From positions 3,534,001 to 3,598,000 of the forward strand of contig CADCXC010000003.1 in NCBI GenBank assembly GCA_902806595.1: 64,000 nucleotides of DNA, written 5' to 3'. Each line of letters opens with the position of its first letter. The stretch's first letter is position 1. The DNA comes from Pyrenopolyporus hunteri (taxonomy: Eukaryota > Ascomycota > Sordariomycetes > Xylariales > Hypoxylaceae). This document shows positions 46,864 to 57,234 of this stretch, piece after piece. A program made the position numbers and the translations under genes. Under the pieces are notes generated by a model, which saw only the letters and a list, made by a program, of their open reading frames with translations, was not told where the DNA came from and ran no database searches.

Positions 46864-48912
46864 GACTTATGTGGTGGTAGGTAAAGAATATAACCAGGTG
46901 GTCGGATATAGTGTCTCACTACGATTAGACGTATGAACAAGCCAACCGGACTTAGAATGTAGCTTCAATGTTAACGCTGGTAGATGGGAGAGTTCTTCGT
47001 ATGATGCGGCCACTCCATGAATGATAGCACCACTCCAGGGTTGGACCCGATCTCGAGAATAGAGACGGATCTAATAGGTTTGATCAGCTTCGGTACCCCA
47101 CAGGAACTAACCTCCTTACCTTTCGCATATAGCCCTACTATCAGTACAGGCAAGTCCCTGTTCCGGCCTATCTTCCGTTATTACAGGGAGGTATTAGTGC
47201 CCTTGCGGTATACGCCAACTCCCTTTTGTCACGCTGCCAGCGACAACCATCTCTGCGAATTGGGGGTTCTCAATGTCACTATGGCATCGCACGGGAATGC
47301 TACTATATGTACCTCTACCTAAGTCCCGGAAACTATGGGGATCTGAGGGCTGTTTCGTCTCCTGTCTAACAACAGCATCAAAAGAATCGCCAAGAAGATG
47401 GCTGCGATTACCGCAAACACGAGACTCGGTTGAAAATATTGGCAATTAGATCGGTATATCGATGAAACCATGCACCGTTTCCATGCAGTCTTCCTAGTCT
47501 CGAAGCGATCTACCAAGTAGTTTCTAGTACCGAGATAAACATAACAGTTAATTGCCTATCTACAGGAGTACCGTTAAAATCATTTTTAACGACCCCATAG
47601 TCCCTAACAGCCAGAGCTATATGTAGGTCTTATATTAGCTAAACTTGTAAGTAAGGGGCAGCGAAAGCCCGCACTCAAGTCTTCTACGGCGATCAGCAAG
47701 CGTATCGTATATATAGGTACCTAGGTACCTAAGTAGGTAACTTATAAAAAACCCAATTCATACCTACTTCGTTAATACTTTCCACAATTAATTCTAAATC
47801 ATTAATCGAGATAGTTTACATGAGAGTAACACTATCAACCATAAGCCATTAAATATATATTAATTATTTACTCTTAAGAGTAAACCCAAGATCTATTATT
47901 TGAGTCAGTGTTTAGGAGGCGTTACAGGCGCCGGCCGGACCCTCAAGCCCTCAAGCAATAATAGGTAGGGCTTCCTCCCGAGTCACACCCTTTATTTACT
48001 TTACTGTCATACTTATCACACTATCCATAGGATGCCATAAAAGTATATAGGTAGGTAGAGGTAGGTAAGTAATATACCAGACCTCTAACTTAGGTACATA
48101 CCATCTCGAAGCTTCTCACCCTTCGTCCCGGCAATATTCTTAATGGGCCGCCACGTCTCCTCCGAATGGCAATGCTTCCATGTTCCTATTTATGATTATA
48201 TGATTGCTATCAATTTACTCACAACGATTCCCCTCGACTTATCCCACATAATAGCAGGACCAGTTTTCTATTAGAAATCCGCATGATACATTTGAGGACT
48301 TTATGAGCCGTCCCTAGTCTGAAATTGGCGTTCCCGTAGCTAATTCCATCGTCCGTCCGACAACGCCCTTGCTGGCTCCATGCGTCCTAGTTGTGAATCG
48401 AGCAGGCGTGTATCATATTTTGGATAGGCTTCCGATGACTAAGTAGTCGTCCACATAGGTCTCTGGACGGTCCAATCCGATGTCATATCTCTAGTTTAAC
48501 AGTAATACGACTACCAAGTGCCCTTCAATCGCGTATCCTAAAGCCATAAGGGAAACCGTTTGTTCCTACGGCATCAAGAGATGGATTGCGTTACTTTGTC
48601 CGTCAGGAACAGGCAAATAAGCCCAACCCACTTCGCGGGCTAACACCGTTTACATGGCCAGGATGCTGTGTTGGAAACATACGTCATCATCCGCTAACGT
48701 AGCTCGTTTGCTTATTCCGGAGTTAGAAACCGAAACCAGGACACATTCGAGCAATTACAACACATTCACATACAATGCCCAGTTAGTCTTATTCATCCAT
48801 CCTCTTAAGCATACCGATCTATGGACTGTCGCCAACTAGAAATCATACCTAGGTGCCCTATACAAAGGGAATATAATAGCCCAAGGTCGGAGGGAAATCG
48901 ACTATCAGAACC
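46864..48912. other. 2-kb gene-poor stretch
   Basis: Upstream of the Zn2Cys6 gene and of the GH64 gene. A TACCTAGGTA palindrome at 47718-47727 lies in TAGGTACC repeats (47710-47740), and an AT-rich patch with short TAATTAT words lies near 47,790-47,885. Short frames at 47017-47322 (plus) and 47516-47194 (minus) overlap each other and look like chance. Confidence 0.6.
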
Positions 48913-50049
48913 ATGCCCAATTCATTGAGAGTAGCTTTGAAAAACAATAGCGATTCCGACCAGGTCTACGCGTACGTCACCGGATTAGCTTACCAATATG
49001 GTAGACTACGTTGTTTTCTGAAGGCTGACGGAAAAGGGCTCTACTTCCCGCAGAACCCGCCCCGGATCCTCTCGCCCTTGACCGAAGATTGCGCCATTCT
49101 TCTCGGACCTCCGGGGAACACCGTCACCGTCACCATCCCCCAGATAGACGGCGGCAGGATATGGTTCTCCCGAGGCGCAAGACTCACTTTCCTGCTTAAC
49201 CCGGGGCCTGCCCTGGTCGAGCCCAGCACGCTGAATCCGACCGATCCCAACAGGGACGTCGACTTCGGCTTCTGCGAATTTACGCTCAATGCCGCGCAGC
49301 TCTACGCAAACATCACCTACGTGGACTTCGTGCCACGTCTGCCGATAGCCATGTCCTTAGAGCGGGCAAACGGCTCCGTGCAGCACGTTGCCGGCATGGC
49401 TCCCGACAGCATCGATCGCATCGCGGAGGGACTGCACGAGCAAGCGCTCAAAGACGGTCGGCCCTGGGACAAATTAGTAGTCGTCCGCGGAGGCAAGATC
49501 CTCCGGATCCTAAACGCGACGCACGGGAAAGCGGTGCGCGCCAATTTCAACGGGTACTACGAGCCGTACGTAGAGCAGGTATGGGAGCACTACCTCGAGA
49601 AGCAGAAGCAAGGCCAAGCCCTGAGGATCAACACGCAAAGCGCCTTCGGCGTTCTGAGCGCCGAGTTCTCGGACAAGGGCGAAGTACGGATCGGCGGCGA
49701 TGAGTTTGGCAAGCCGACTACGGCCGATATTCTCGGCTGCAATAGCGGACCATTTACGACAGGGCCGTCGCCCAGGCGTAACGCGATTATCCCGCGCCTC
49801 GCCGCCGCGTTCGTGCGGTCGGCGCTCCTGGACGCGGATGAGCATCCCTCGCACCCGCAGACGTTCTACCGCAGAGACCCGACGAACCACTTCGCCCGCC
49901 TCGTGCATGAGCACACTATCGACGGCAAAGGGTACGCTTTTGCCTACGACGATGTGCAGCCAGACGGCGGCGAGGACCAGTCGGGAAAGGTGAACGCGGG
50001 CGACCCGGCTCTCTTCACGGTGATGGTAGGTGGCATGCAAGCGCGGTAG
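48913..50049 (+). CDS. Glycoside hydrolase family 64 beta-1,3-glucanase-like protein
   Basis: Single exon, 378 residues. The N-terminus LRVALKNNSDSDQVYAYVTGL and the blocks GGRIWFSRGARLTFLLNPGPALVEPS, DVDFGFCEFTLN, YANITYVDFVPRLPIAMSLE and HYLEKQKQGQALRINTQ are typical of the GH64 (laminaripentaose-producing) fold with its thaumatin-like beta barrel. The acidic residues of the FGFCEFT and YVDFV segments are in the position of the catalytic pair. The family cuts long-chain beta-1,3-glucan. No N-terminal signal peptide follows the ATG at 48913, and I see no upstream exon that would add one, so the protein may be cytosolic or released unconventionally. It is tail-to-tail with a GH17 glucanase about 0.8 kb away, a pair acting on the same polymer. 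Confidence 0.86.
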   Translation: MPNSLRVALKNNSDSDQVYAYVTGLAYQYGRLRCFLKADGKGLYFPQNPPRILSPLTEDCAILLGPPGNTVTVTIPQIDGGRIWFSRGARLTFLLNPGPALVEPSTLNPTDPNRDVDFGFCEFTLNAAQLYANITYVDFVPRLPIAMSLERANGSVQHVAGMAPDSIDRIAEGLHEQALKDGRPWDKLVVVRGGKILRILNATHGKAVRANFNGYYEPYVEQVWEHYLEKQKQGQALRINTQSAFGVLSAEFSDKGEVRIGGDEFGKPTTADILGCNSGPFTTGPSPRRNAIIPRLAAAFVRSALLDADEHPSHPQTFYRRDPTNHFARLVHEHTIDGKGYAFAYDDVQPDGGEDQSGKVNAGDPALFTVMVGGMQAR

Positions 50050-50869
50050 AGTTTACTCTCTTCGGATTCGAGATGATTTCCGTGGCCTGGGCGTCCGTAA
50101 CTGTACGAGCAATGGATGCCAGTGTCTCTGCAAGGGATCCTAGATAGCTCATTAGGCTGTCCTATAAATAGGGCCCCCTAATTGAGCACGGAGGGTTTCT
50201 AGGAAAAGCGAAGGGCTGGATGAGATAAGGGGGCAAACAATTTGGACTTGGGACAGGAGGGGCACGTTTATCACCTTATCTAGCCTGGATGCCTTCTAAT
50301 AAACCATCCTTCCAACAAATGGGGAAATAGGAATAAGCATAGTGTCGACGATAGCAACGCAGATAAGCCTAGAGCTCTAGACAAAAACATTATTTGGAAA
50401 CTACGTGATAGATACAAGTCCAGCCCCTAAATGAGAATATTTTGATCCAGGAAAGCGGGCTATTTCTAATAGCTAAGAACTTAACAATCATTGGCTGTGA
50501 GGTTATGGATTCACGTCTAAGCTACGTCACGACTGAGACGAACAGCTTAGATATTATAGATTGCATTTCGTTGAATAGTAGTAGCAATTCGCGACTTATC
50601 ACAATTCAAGAAAGTTAAGTGTAGCAGCCCGCGTAAGAGAACTTGGTCATTTGATTAAATGCGTAGCGCGCTAGTTCGACGGTTTATCTATCCCAATCAA
50701 CCCTCCATATTAACAAGTCGGTTCATGGAACCCGTCTAACCTCTAATACCCAAATTTTCCAATGTCGCACTGGGTATTAACGCCGAAACGCACCAGCGAC
50801 GGATGATTACAAAAATCTATGCCCAAGAAGTCTATGTGCCCGTGTCCCTGTTCCTACAAACCCGACAAT
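50050..50869. other. Intergenic region between convergent glucanase genes
   Basis: 3' flanks of the GH64 and GH17 genes. No gene or clear repeat. Confidence 0.6.
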
Positions 50870-51969
50870 TACTATAGAAGTGTTAGCCGACTCAGGATCG
50901 ATATGCACTACTAGGAAGCGGACTTACACAAGAGAGGTCGTAGCTCGGCTTGACCACGTTCAGGTCTCCAGCGGGGAAGATGCCGAAGTCAGGCGAGGCC
51001 TGGCCCCACTGAGACTCCTGGAGGTCGTACCACCACAGGTTGACGCCACGAGCGATCAAGCTGCAAGCAATGTCCTGCCAGTAGATGCGGGCGTTCTCAG
51101 GGCTAGCCACGGCCTGGTTGACAGTCTTTCCAGACACGGGCCATCCGGTCTCGGTAACGTAGACGGGCTTGTTGCCAGCGAGGGCGAGGGTCTTGTTGAA
51201 TCCGTCGTAGAACCGCTCGTGCGCGTTGCCAATGCTGTTGGGCTTGGTCTGCTCCCAGTAGGGGTAGCCGTCGAAGCCGAGCCAGTCGATGTTGTCTAGG
51301 ACAGCCCGGTTGGTGCCGTTCAGGAAGGAATCGTAGGTGTCGACGTGGCCGATGGGCACGGAGGCGAGGGGCGTGCCAGCGACGGCGTTTCGGACTTGGT
51401 GGATGCAGTCGATGAGTCGCTGAGGGCCGACACCGACTTCGCCGTTGGCGTCCCGGTAGAGATCCTCACTGCCAACTGAGATACCGACGACTAAGTCTGT
51501 GAATGCCGATCCGTATTGGCTGATGGCGGCCTTGAGAGCCGTGATCTCGTTCGCGATAGCTTGGTCGCCGCCGGAGACCCAGAGACCCAATAGCAGAGTC
51601 GTCTTCGTGTTGATGGCCGCAGGAATGGCGCTGATGACGTTGCTAGCGGTTCCCCATTGGACTGGTGAGGTCATATTAGCACCAGGGACAGTATACTTAA
51701 GACAAGAAGCTATTCCGTAGCCCAAGTAGCTCTCAGCTCGCAAATATCAGATCCGACTTACCCATAGTGTAAAGACGGGCACTCGTCCATCCGCTGGTGC
51801 CGGGAAGGTTCTTAGCTCGGTTGAATTCGTATTCGAAGTCGCCTTGCTGCTTAGCGGCCTGGTTGAGGAAGAAAGCGCCGTAGTTGAAACCCTTGATGCC
51901 GGTGTTGGCGGCGGCAGCGGCGGTGCTGGCGGCAGCCGTAAGGCCGAGAACTGTCGAAGCAAAACGCAT
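50870..51969 (-). CDS. Secreted GH17 glucan 1,3-beta-glucosidase / glucanosyltransferase
   Basis: Exons 51969-51762 and 51661-50928 are joined by a 100-bp intron, rebuilding SARLYTMVQWGTASNVISAIPAAI. A third exon (50872-50870) would be only the TAA stop, after a 55-bp intron GTAAGT...CTATAG with branch GGCTAACA. That gives 314 residues ending YDLSC, the usual end of the family. Reading straight through instead adds ten residues and stops at 50892. The signal peptide is MRFASTVLGLTAAASTAAAAA. Catalytic glutamates lie in VGISVGSEDLYR (acid/base) and YVTETGWPVSG (nucleophile). An N-glycosylation site sits in FLNGTNRAV and another in FNKTL. Family members (Bgl2/Scw type) remodel beta-1,3-glucan in the wall. 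Confidence 0.92.
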
Positions 51970-53349
51970 TTTGTATGTATTATTTTATTGATAGGTCCTA
52001 AGCGAGCGTATGAACTACAAAATGTAGCAGCAAGGCTTCAGAGTAACGAGTGACTGAGTAAAGAACTCTGATAATCTATTAGAAAATAATGAGGAAGAGA
52101 AACAAGATGGGACGAGACATAAATAAAAAAGATCAGCGCTTCTAGAAGCAGAGAAGAGCTCGTTCGGGTAAGGGATCGAAAATCGGATCGCATTAGTATC
52201 CCCCGTCACCGACAGGGGCGACTCCATTCATATTCGTCGCCCCCGTTCATCCTCATTGGTCCCGGAATTCCTAGAACAGTCCACAGTCAGTGGATATGCC
52301 GGCATTAGAACCCCTGAGCTCGTATTGTCGGCCCACATGCCGCTCAGCCTCAAATCTCGACTCGGGCCAACAATAATAAAAAACGCATACAGTATGCAGC
52401 TGGGGTAGGGATGATTGCGTGGACGCGTATTCAAGCTACGAATCTTACGACGAGTCTGCCTATTATAAAGGATTCGCGCGTCTACCAGTTGCTCACGTAG
52501 TTCCTATACGAAGTAAATATTTCTCCCAATCGCTCGATAGGAAGGCGACGTATTGCCAGCAAAGTCTATGCTTCTTCTATCGGTGAGCTCTGACTTGGCA
52601 CTTGGTCTGGCCACTGCCTAGCTTGAATTTTATTGGTCCGCCAACGCATCAACATGATCTGACACAGTATCTGTAAGTCATTGCACGTTCTATTTCAAGG
52701 AGATTACTGACCGGCAAGCTCAGACCAGCATACCTCGAAATATCTCAGGAGGCGGGAGTGGGACCTCTATAATTTCACGAGCACACACTAGATGCATCGG
52801 AAACTCACAAGATGTATGGAAATCCACATGTGAGTTGTAGTCCCTTTCTATAGTGAAAAGCAAGTAATACATAGGCGTGTACAGGTATATATTTATGAGT
52901 TTTCATATTTTATAAGTTCATCTCATTCCCACATTAGTAATTCGTGAATAACTCATTACGTGAGATCAAAGTGCCCCTGACGAGAATTACCAGCGTACTG
53001 CCCACCCAGAATTCATCCAGAGCCCCTACAACTTCTTCATGTATAGAATTGACGATTTACTTAAGACACAAGAAAATATCACAAGTACAATTAGACCAGA
53101 ACTGGTAGATAGGAAATATCAAGACACCGACTCGACTCGAGCTAGCCGCGACTAGCACGGCAGCTAGACGGTAACGAAAGTTGCCTCTTATTAGGTAGGC
53201 ATATAAGTTTAATTGCTACTATTCGATCTGATATCCACAAGGTTAATGAAAGTATTTAACGGAGGAAACCTTAATTCAACTTTCTCAGAGCCTAGCAAAA
53301 CTATTGTCAAGAGAATAGAAGTCGTATTATACGTATATTATTATATTGC
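51970..53349. other. Gene-poor stretch, GH17 promoter side
   Basis: The first 200-300 bp should hold the GH17 promoter. The rest shows no conserved-looking frame, RNA or ordered repeat. Confidence 0.55.
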
Positions 53350-53950
53350 TCAGTTTGTTATACCAGTTACCCCGTGTTTAAGAATAAACTTTGCGAAAGA
53401 CTCGGTGGGTTTCCCGTCCAAGCGCCATAGGGGACACCAGTCGTAGAGGTATACAAACAGAAATGTTATACCTATTCCCCAAAGTCCGAACATAAGTGCA
53501 ACCAAGCCAAACAACATGCTATTATGAGGCCAACCATAAAGAAAACAATTCTATTGCTCTACAACATACAGGGGCTAACTCAGCCTCTACCCTAACTATA
53601 TATAGAAGGCAACAAAAGAGGGAGGTCTCATATGCCCACATCCTAACTAGAACCACGCGATAAATTCACTAACTTGAAGTCTTCAGTTATTTAGTGACAT
53701 ATGGAAGTTCCATGAAGGAGCCTCGTACACAAGGTATCCTAATACAGATCAATAAGTACGGTCACATCTAGGATAGGGAGGTTACCAAGAATTCGTAACT
53801 CATGTAGACATGAGGCCAGCCATATAGTGAAGGAAACAGCCCCATTGTTGCGCGGACCATACAATGATCCAGGTAGAAGGCGAAGGCCTGAATGTCCGTT
53901 CTGGATGTGGACAAAGGGAGGTAGGTCTCATGCCAACAACAATAACACAT
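53350..53950 (-). pseudogene. Possible decayed, duplicated membrane-protein gene segment
   Basis: Minus-strand frame 53517-53350 encodes a 55-residue hydrophobic peptide (LVALMFGLWGIGITFLFVYLYDW, then a polar tail, then TGA) that looks like the last exon of a small membrane protein; the preceding bases read like an acceptor (ATAATAG). Just upstream, 53640-53521 and 53940-53809 (minus) are diverged copies of one segment, sharing GAGACCT-CTCCCT near one end and TATGGYTGGCCTCAT near the other, about 290 bp apart. No frame runs through either copy without a stop. It could be a broken tandem duplication or a multi-exon gene I could not assemble. No family is recognised. Confidence 0.35.
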
Positions 53951-54196
53951 AAGTACCTATATTAGAAATTCTGAATGGCTCTGTTCGTCATCAGAAAAAT
54001 TATATATAATGGCCACATTTCAGAGGATTTGAGTAGCCTCTTGTATAATGTATACAGCCCCTCTACGCTTCCAAGTAATTCTTGTAACACCAATAGAGTC
54101 CTATCTAGTGACGCCCAGGTTCGAATTACTATAGCGGCAGCAAGCGCAGTCAAACCACCCCGCTAAGTAACCTACTTCGTACGTAGGAGTCACAAC

Positions 54197-54421
54197 ATGT
54201 GCTCTGTCATCGTCAAGTTCATCAAATGCTACGAGTGTAACAAAGTCCTTACGGCCCAAAACCGCAGGAGAAGAACCTGCGCCTTTCGATTCGCTGGCGG
54301 ATGCACCATTATGAAGAGAGGCTGCGAGACGATAGGGTACCTATGCCGTGCGTGCCAAGAAGAGCGAGATGAGGAGGACGGGCTCAACACTTTGGATTAT
54401 CTGGTTTGGTATAATTATTAG
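54197..54421 (+). CDS. Small Cys-rich hypothetical protein, possible zinc-binding
   Basis: 74 residues, ATG at 54197 after ACAAC. Seven cysteines are arranged C-x2-C, single C, C, C, then C-x2-C (KCYECNKVL ... YLCRACQEE), with a central Arg-rich stretch, and an acidic C-terminus (ERDEEDG). The paired CxxC motifs at each end resemble small fungal zinc-binding proteins of unknown role. No intron and no signal peptide (hydrophilic start MCSVIVKFIK). It is the only frame in the surrounding 2 kb with such regular cysteine spacing. Could still be chance. Confidence 0.45.
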   Translation: MCSVIVKFIKCYECNKVLTAQNRRRRTCAFRFAGGCTIMKRGCETIGYLCRACQEERDEEDGLNTLDYLVWYNY

Positions 54422-54755
54422 GTATCGCTATTCGGTTTCACAAGCCAGTAAGGACAATTAATGAGGACGAAAATAGGGGTAAATCGTTTCGGTATTCACC
54501 TTTGAAAGTGTTTAGGATGGAGAATATGTTAGACTCATATAACTCACGTATTTCTATAATTCAATGTTCTAATGTCAAGATTGCGCACCACAGAGTGCAC
54601 GGCAGATGTTCAAAACTCGCGCCTAGGAGGTACGCAACCACACCCTTTTCCACCCCTGGTGCTCACACTCGTCCCTCCACCACACGTTACGCCGTCTTAC
54701 CAACCTCTATCATACCTACTCTCGTCCTCCATTCACAACCCCTCATACCCTACCC
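54422..54755. other. Intergenic region
   Basis: Convergent 3' flanks. The part from about 54,650 is C/T-rich on the plus strand and leads into the GC-rich reductase gene. Confidence 0.5.
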
Positions 54756-55916
54756 TCAAGCCTTCCCCTCCTCTTCCTTCTCCTTCTCCCTCTCCTCCGC
54801 CTCCCTGGCCCTCAACAACTGGCGATACGTCTCGACAACCGTATCCTTCAGCGTGCCATACTTCAACCCCAACACCCTCGTCACCTCGCTCCCATCAATA
54901 TGATACGCCTCCAGCCACTCGCCGGGGCTCCCGACCGGCAGCCTAGCACGCAGCTCCGGGATGCCCTCGCGCGCCGCGTCGACGGCGGCCTGGTACCTGA
55001 AGTCCTGGCCGACGATGAACCTGCGGCCCGCGGCGGCGGCCGGGTTCTCGAGCGCCAGGACGTGCGCGGCCGCGACCTCGCGCACGTCCGCGTACCCGCC
55101 GAAGTCGAAGGGCGGCACGGCGTCGGCGTCGACGATCCGGTCGAGCAGCCCCAGCGACTCGCTGAGCCCGGCGCGCGAGGTCAGGTCGTGCGCGTAGGGG
55201 CCGAAGACCCAGGGCGGGCAGATGGTCGTTAACCCGAAGCTTACTCCTGAGGAACCCTCCTTGGACCCGGACTCAGACTCGGCTGCAGATTCAGACTTAG
55301 GCCCAGCCCCGTGTGCCTCCATCCACGCCCACATCGCCTTCTCAGCCAACGCCTTACTCGCGACATACGCGACGACGCCCGGGGCCTCAGCCGCCTGCTC
55401 CCAGGTCATGGGGTTCCAGTCGCTTTCGGTGTACACGTACCCCGGCCTATTCCCCTCGGCGACATCGATCACCGCGGCGAACGAGCTGGTCGCCACGACG
55501 GACCGGAGCCGGGGGCCGGCGTACCTGCGCGCGGCCTCGAGGACGGCGACGGCGCCGCGCGTCGCGGGCTCCAGGAGCTCGCGCACGTTGTCGCGCGGGG
55601 CCAGGACGAAGGGCGAGGCGGCGTGCACCAGCGCGACGACGGACCCGTCGGCGAAGGCGGCCGCGTAGGACGACGCGTCCGTCATGTCGGAGACCACGGC
55701 GCTGGAGAGCCGCGAGGCGTACGAGGCGGGGTGCCGCGAGAGCGCGCGGGTGGCGGCGGAGGCGGTGCGCGCGGTGATCCGCACGGAGAACCCGGCGTCG
55801 AGGGCCGCCCGCACGATGTGTCCGCCGATGTACCCGCCGCCGCCGGTGACGAGGATGGTTCCCTTGGTCTGGGGGGTGGTGGTGGTGGTGGTGGTGGTGG
55901 TGGTGGAAGAGGACAT
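54756..55916 (-). CDS. NAD(P)-dependent epimerase/reductase (extended SDR, GRE2-like)
   Basis: Single exon, 386 residues. After a poly-Thr start (ten Thr from a GGT/ACC microsatellite) comes the extended-SDR glycine motif ILVTGGGGYIGGHIV, then VRITART, VVALVHAASPFVL, the active-site YVASKALAEKAMW (YxxxK) and LTTICPPWVFGPY. This is the layout of dihydroflavonol-4-reductase, cinnamoyl-CoA reductase and yeast Gre2 (methylglyoxal/aldehyde reductases), cytosolic and NADPH-using. A 20-residue Ser/Glu/Gly insert follows the YxxxK helix, and the C-terminus is a charged Glu/Lys helix. Coding GC is far above neighbouring genes, so long antisense frames appear. The substrate is unknown. Confidence 0.9.
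   Translation of the reverse strand: MSSSTTTTTTTTTTPQTKGTILVTGGGGYIGGHIVRAALDAGFSVRITARTASAATRALSRHPASYASRLSSAVVSDMTDASSYAAAFADGSVVALVHAASPFVLAPRDNVRELLEPATRGAVAVLEAARRYAGPRLRSVVATSSFAAVIDVAEGNRPGYVYTESDWNPMTWEQAAEAPGVVAYVASKALAEKAMWAWMEAHGAGPKSESAAESESGSKEGSSGVSFGLTTICPPWVFGPYAHDLTSRAGLSESLGLLDRIVDADAVPPFDFGGYADVREVAAAHVLALENPAAAAGRRFIVGQDFRYQAAVDAAREGIPELRARLPVGSPGEWLEAYHIDGSEVTRVLGLKYGTLKDTVVETYRQLLRAREAEEREKEKEEEGKA
55869..55905. repeat. (GGT)n microsatellite inside the reductase start
   Basis: About nine consecutive GGT units, reading as Thr codons at the N-terminus of the minus-strand reductase; a likely length-variable site. Confidence 0.85.
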
Positions 55917-57234
55917 GTTTGTGTAGGGAGGGTTTGGCGAGGGCGGAAGAGGGGGGAGATTTCTGGGTTAAGGTGACTGGACTTTAGATGATATGGAACC
56001 CGAGCAGGTGTGTCTTAGTTGCCGTGATATGGCAGCTGTTCCGGTTTTCAGAGCGTAGAGGAGCTAGGAGACTCAGTGGTGTATGAGTTGACGGTCTTGT
56101 GTAGTTGTTCTTGTGGATGTATAAACTCTTGATAATAGCTTGAAGTGTGACACCTGCTGCTAAGTTATAGATCTATTTCTATGGTGGCTTGACGACGGCC
56201 TTACACGGAAAAAGACACCTACCTCCATCGAGGGCCTTTACGAATTATATATATTTCGTTCGAGACCAGAGCATAGTGATAACCCTACGCACCTTGTAAT
56301 CAGCACAGTAGCATCCCCCCAATAGAGTCTACTAATATAGCCCCTATTAGCAAACCGGGGTGGCTGCATGATGTAACGCCTATCGCCAGGTTTTCCTGCC
56401 GTAGTTTTCGATGGTTAAGCTCATTCCCGACCCGGCTTCCTGTAGCTATACTCCCAATCATCGGCATTTGTGGCGGGCTAGAGTACTGACAAGTAGCCAT
56501 ATGGGGGAACATGGTGGACGAAGTTGGTAAAAGTGGTTATTTCCTTGAGACCCTTATATGACTATTCCCATTGAAATATGGACTCGCTACCGCAGTAAGG
56601 CTAGTATGCGGGACAAGGACGTATAGGCATATCTCTAAACTAAAATATGACCGCATATATGACGGAGGCTCCACGATAAAGAGGCTCTCGGATTGGAACT
56701 TCTGGGAGGCTGCTATGCTTCTTCGGTGATTCGGTCTTATACTCCGAACGGTCGTATAAGAGGTGTCCTATCAGCGATGGCGACCCCCGGCTGTCGTCCC
56801 TGTCGCCGATAGTTGCCTCCTGCCTTTAGCTTCCGGCCTATGCACCCATAAGGTAGGTATTGTTCACAAGCCTGGTAAAAACTGGAATATAAGATATTTT
56901 TGGTTTATTACGTACGCTAAGGTCGGCTCAGATCAATCGATCACTAAGCTTCGACCCGTTGTTATAACCAAATCAGCAAACCTGACCATGCACCATACAC
57001 CTATACTGTACACCTTTATACACACACCGTAACCCAAACTCCACAAATTCCTTATGTAGGTACAATACGTAACCTGCGCGTCCAAGTTAACAAAGGGCTA
57101 CCAGGTGGGTACGCGGCGAGTCCTTTATCTGCGGTAAAATATGACTTACCTGAATGAACGGCTTAACTCCAAGTCTCCAACAAGTTCCAGGGCGTCCCGG
57201 ATTCCTATTCATCTACGGTTTTGGTTTAATCCCA
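55917..57234. other. Intergenic region
   Basis: Promoter of the reductase and 3' flank of the next minus-strand gene. Frames at 56300-56512 and 56763-57032 show nothing conserved-looking. Confidence 0.55.

Noticed and set aside
47017..47322. 101-codon plus-strand frame
   Set aside because: No family resemblance, no splice partner, and overlapping equally long frames on the other strand.
55311..55976. 221-codon plus-strand frame
   Set aside because: Antisense to the GC-rich reductase gene, with poly-Gly from the GGT repeat.
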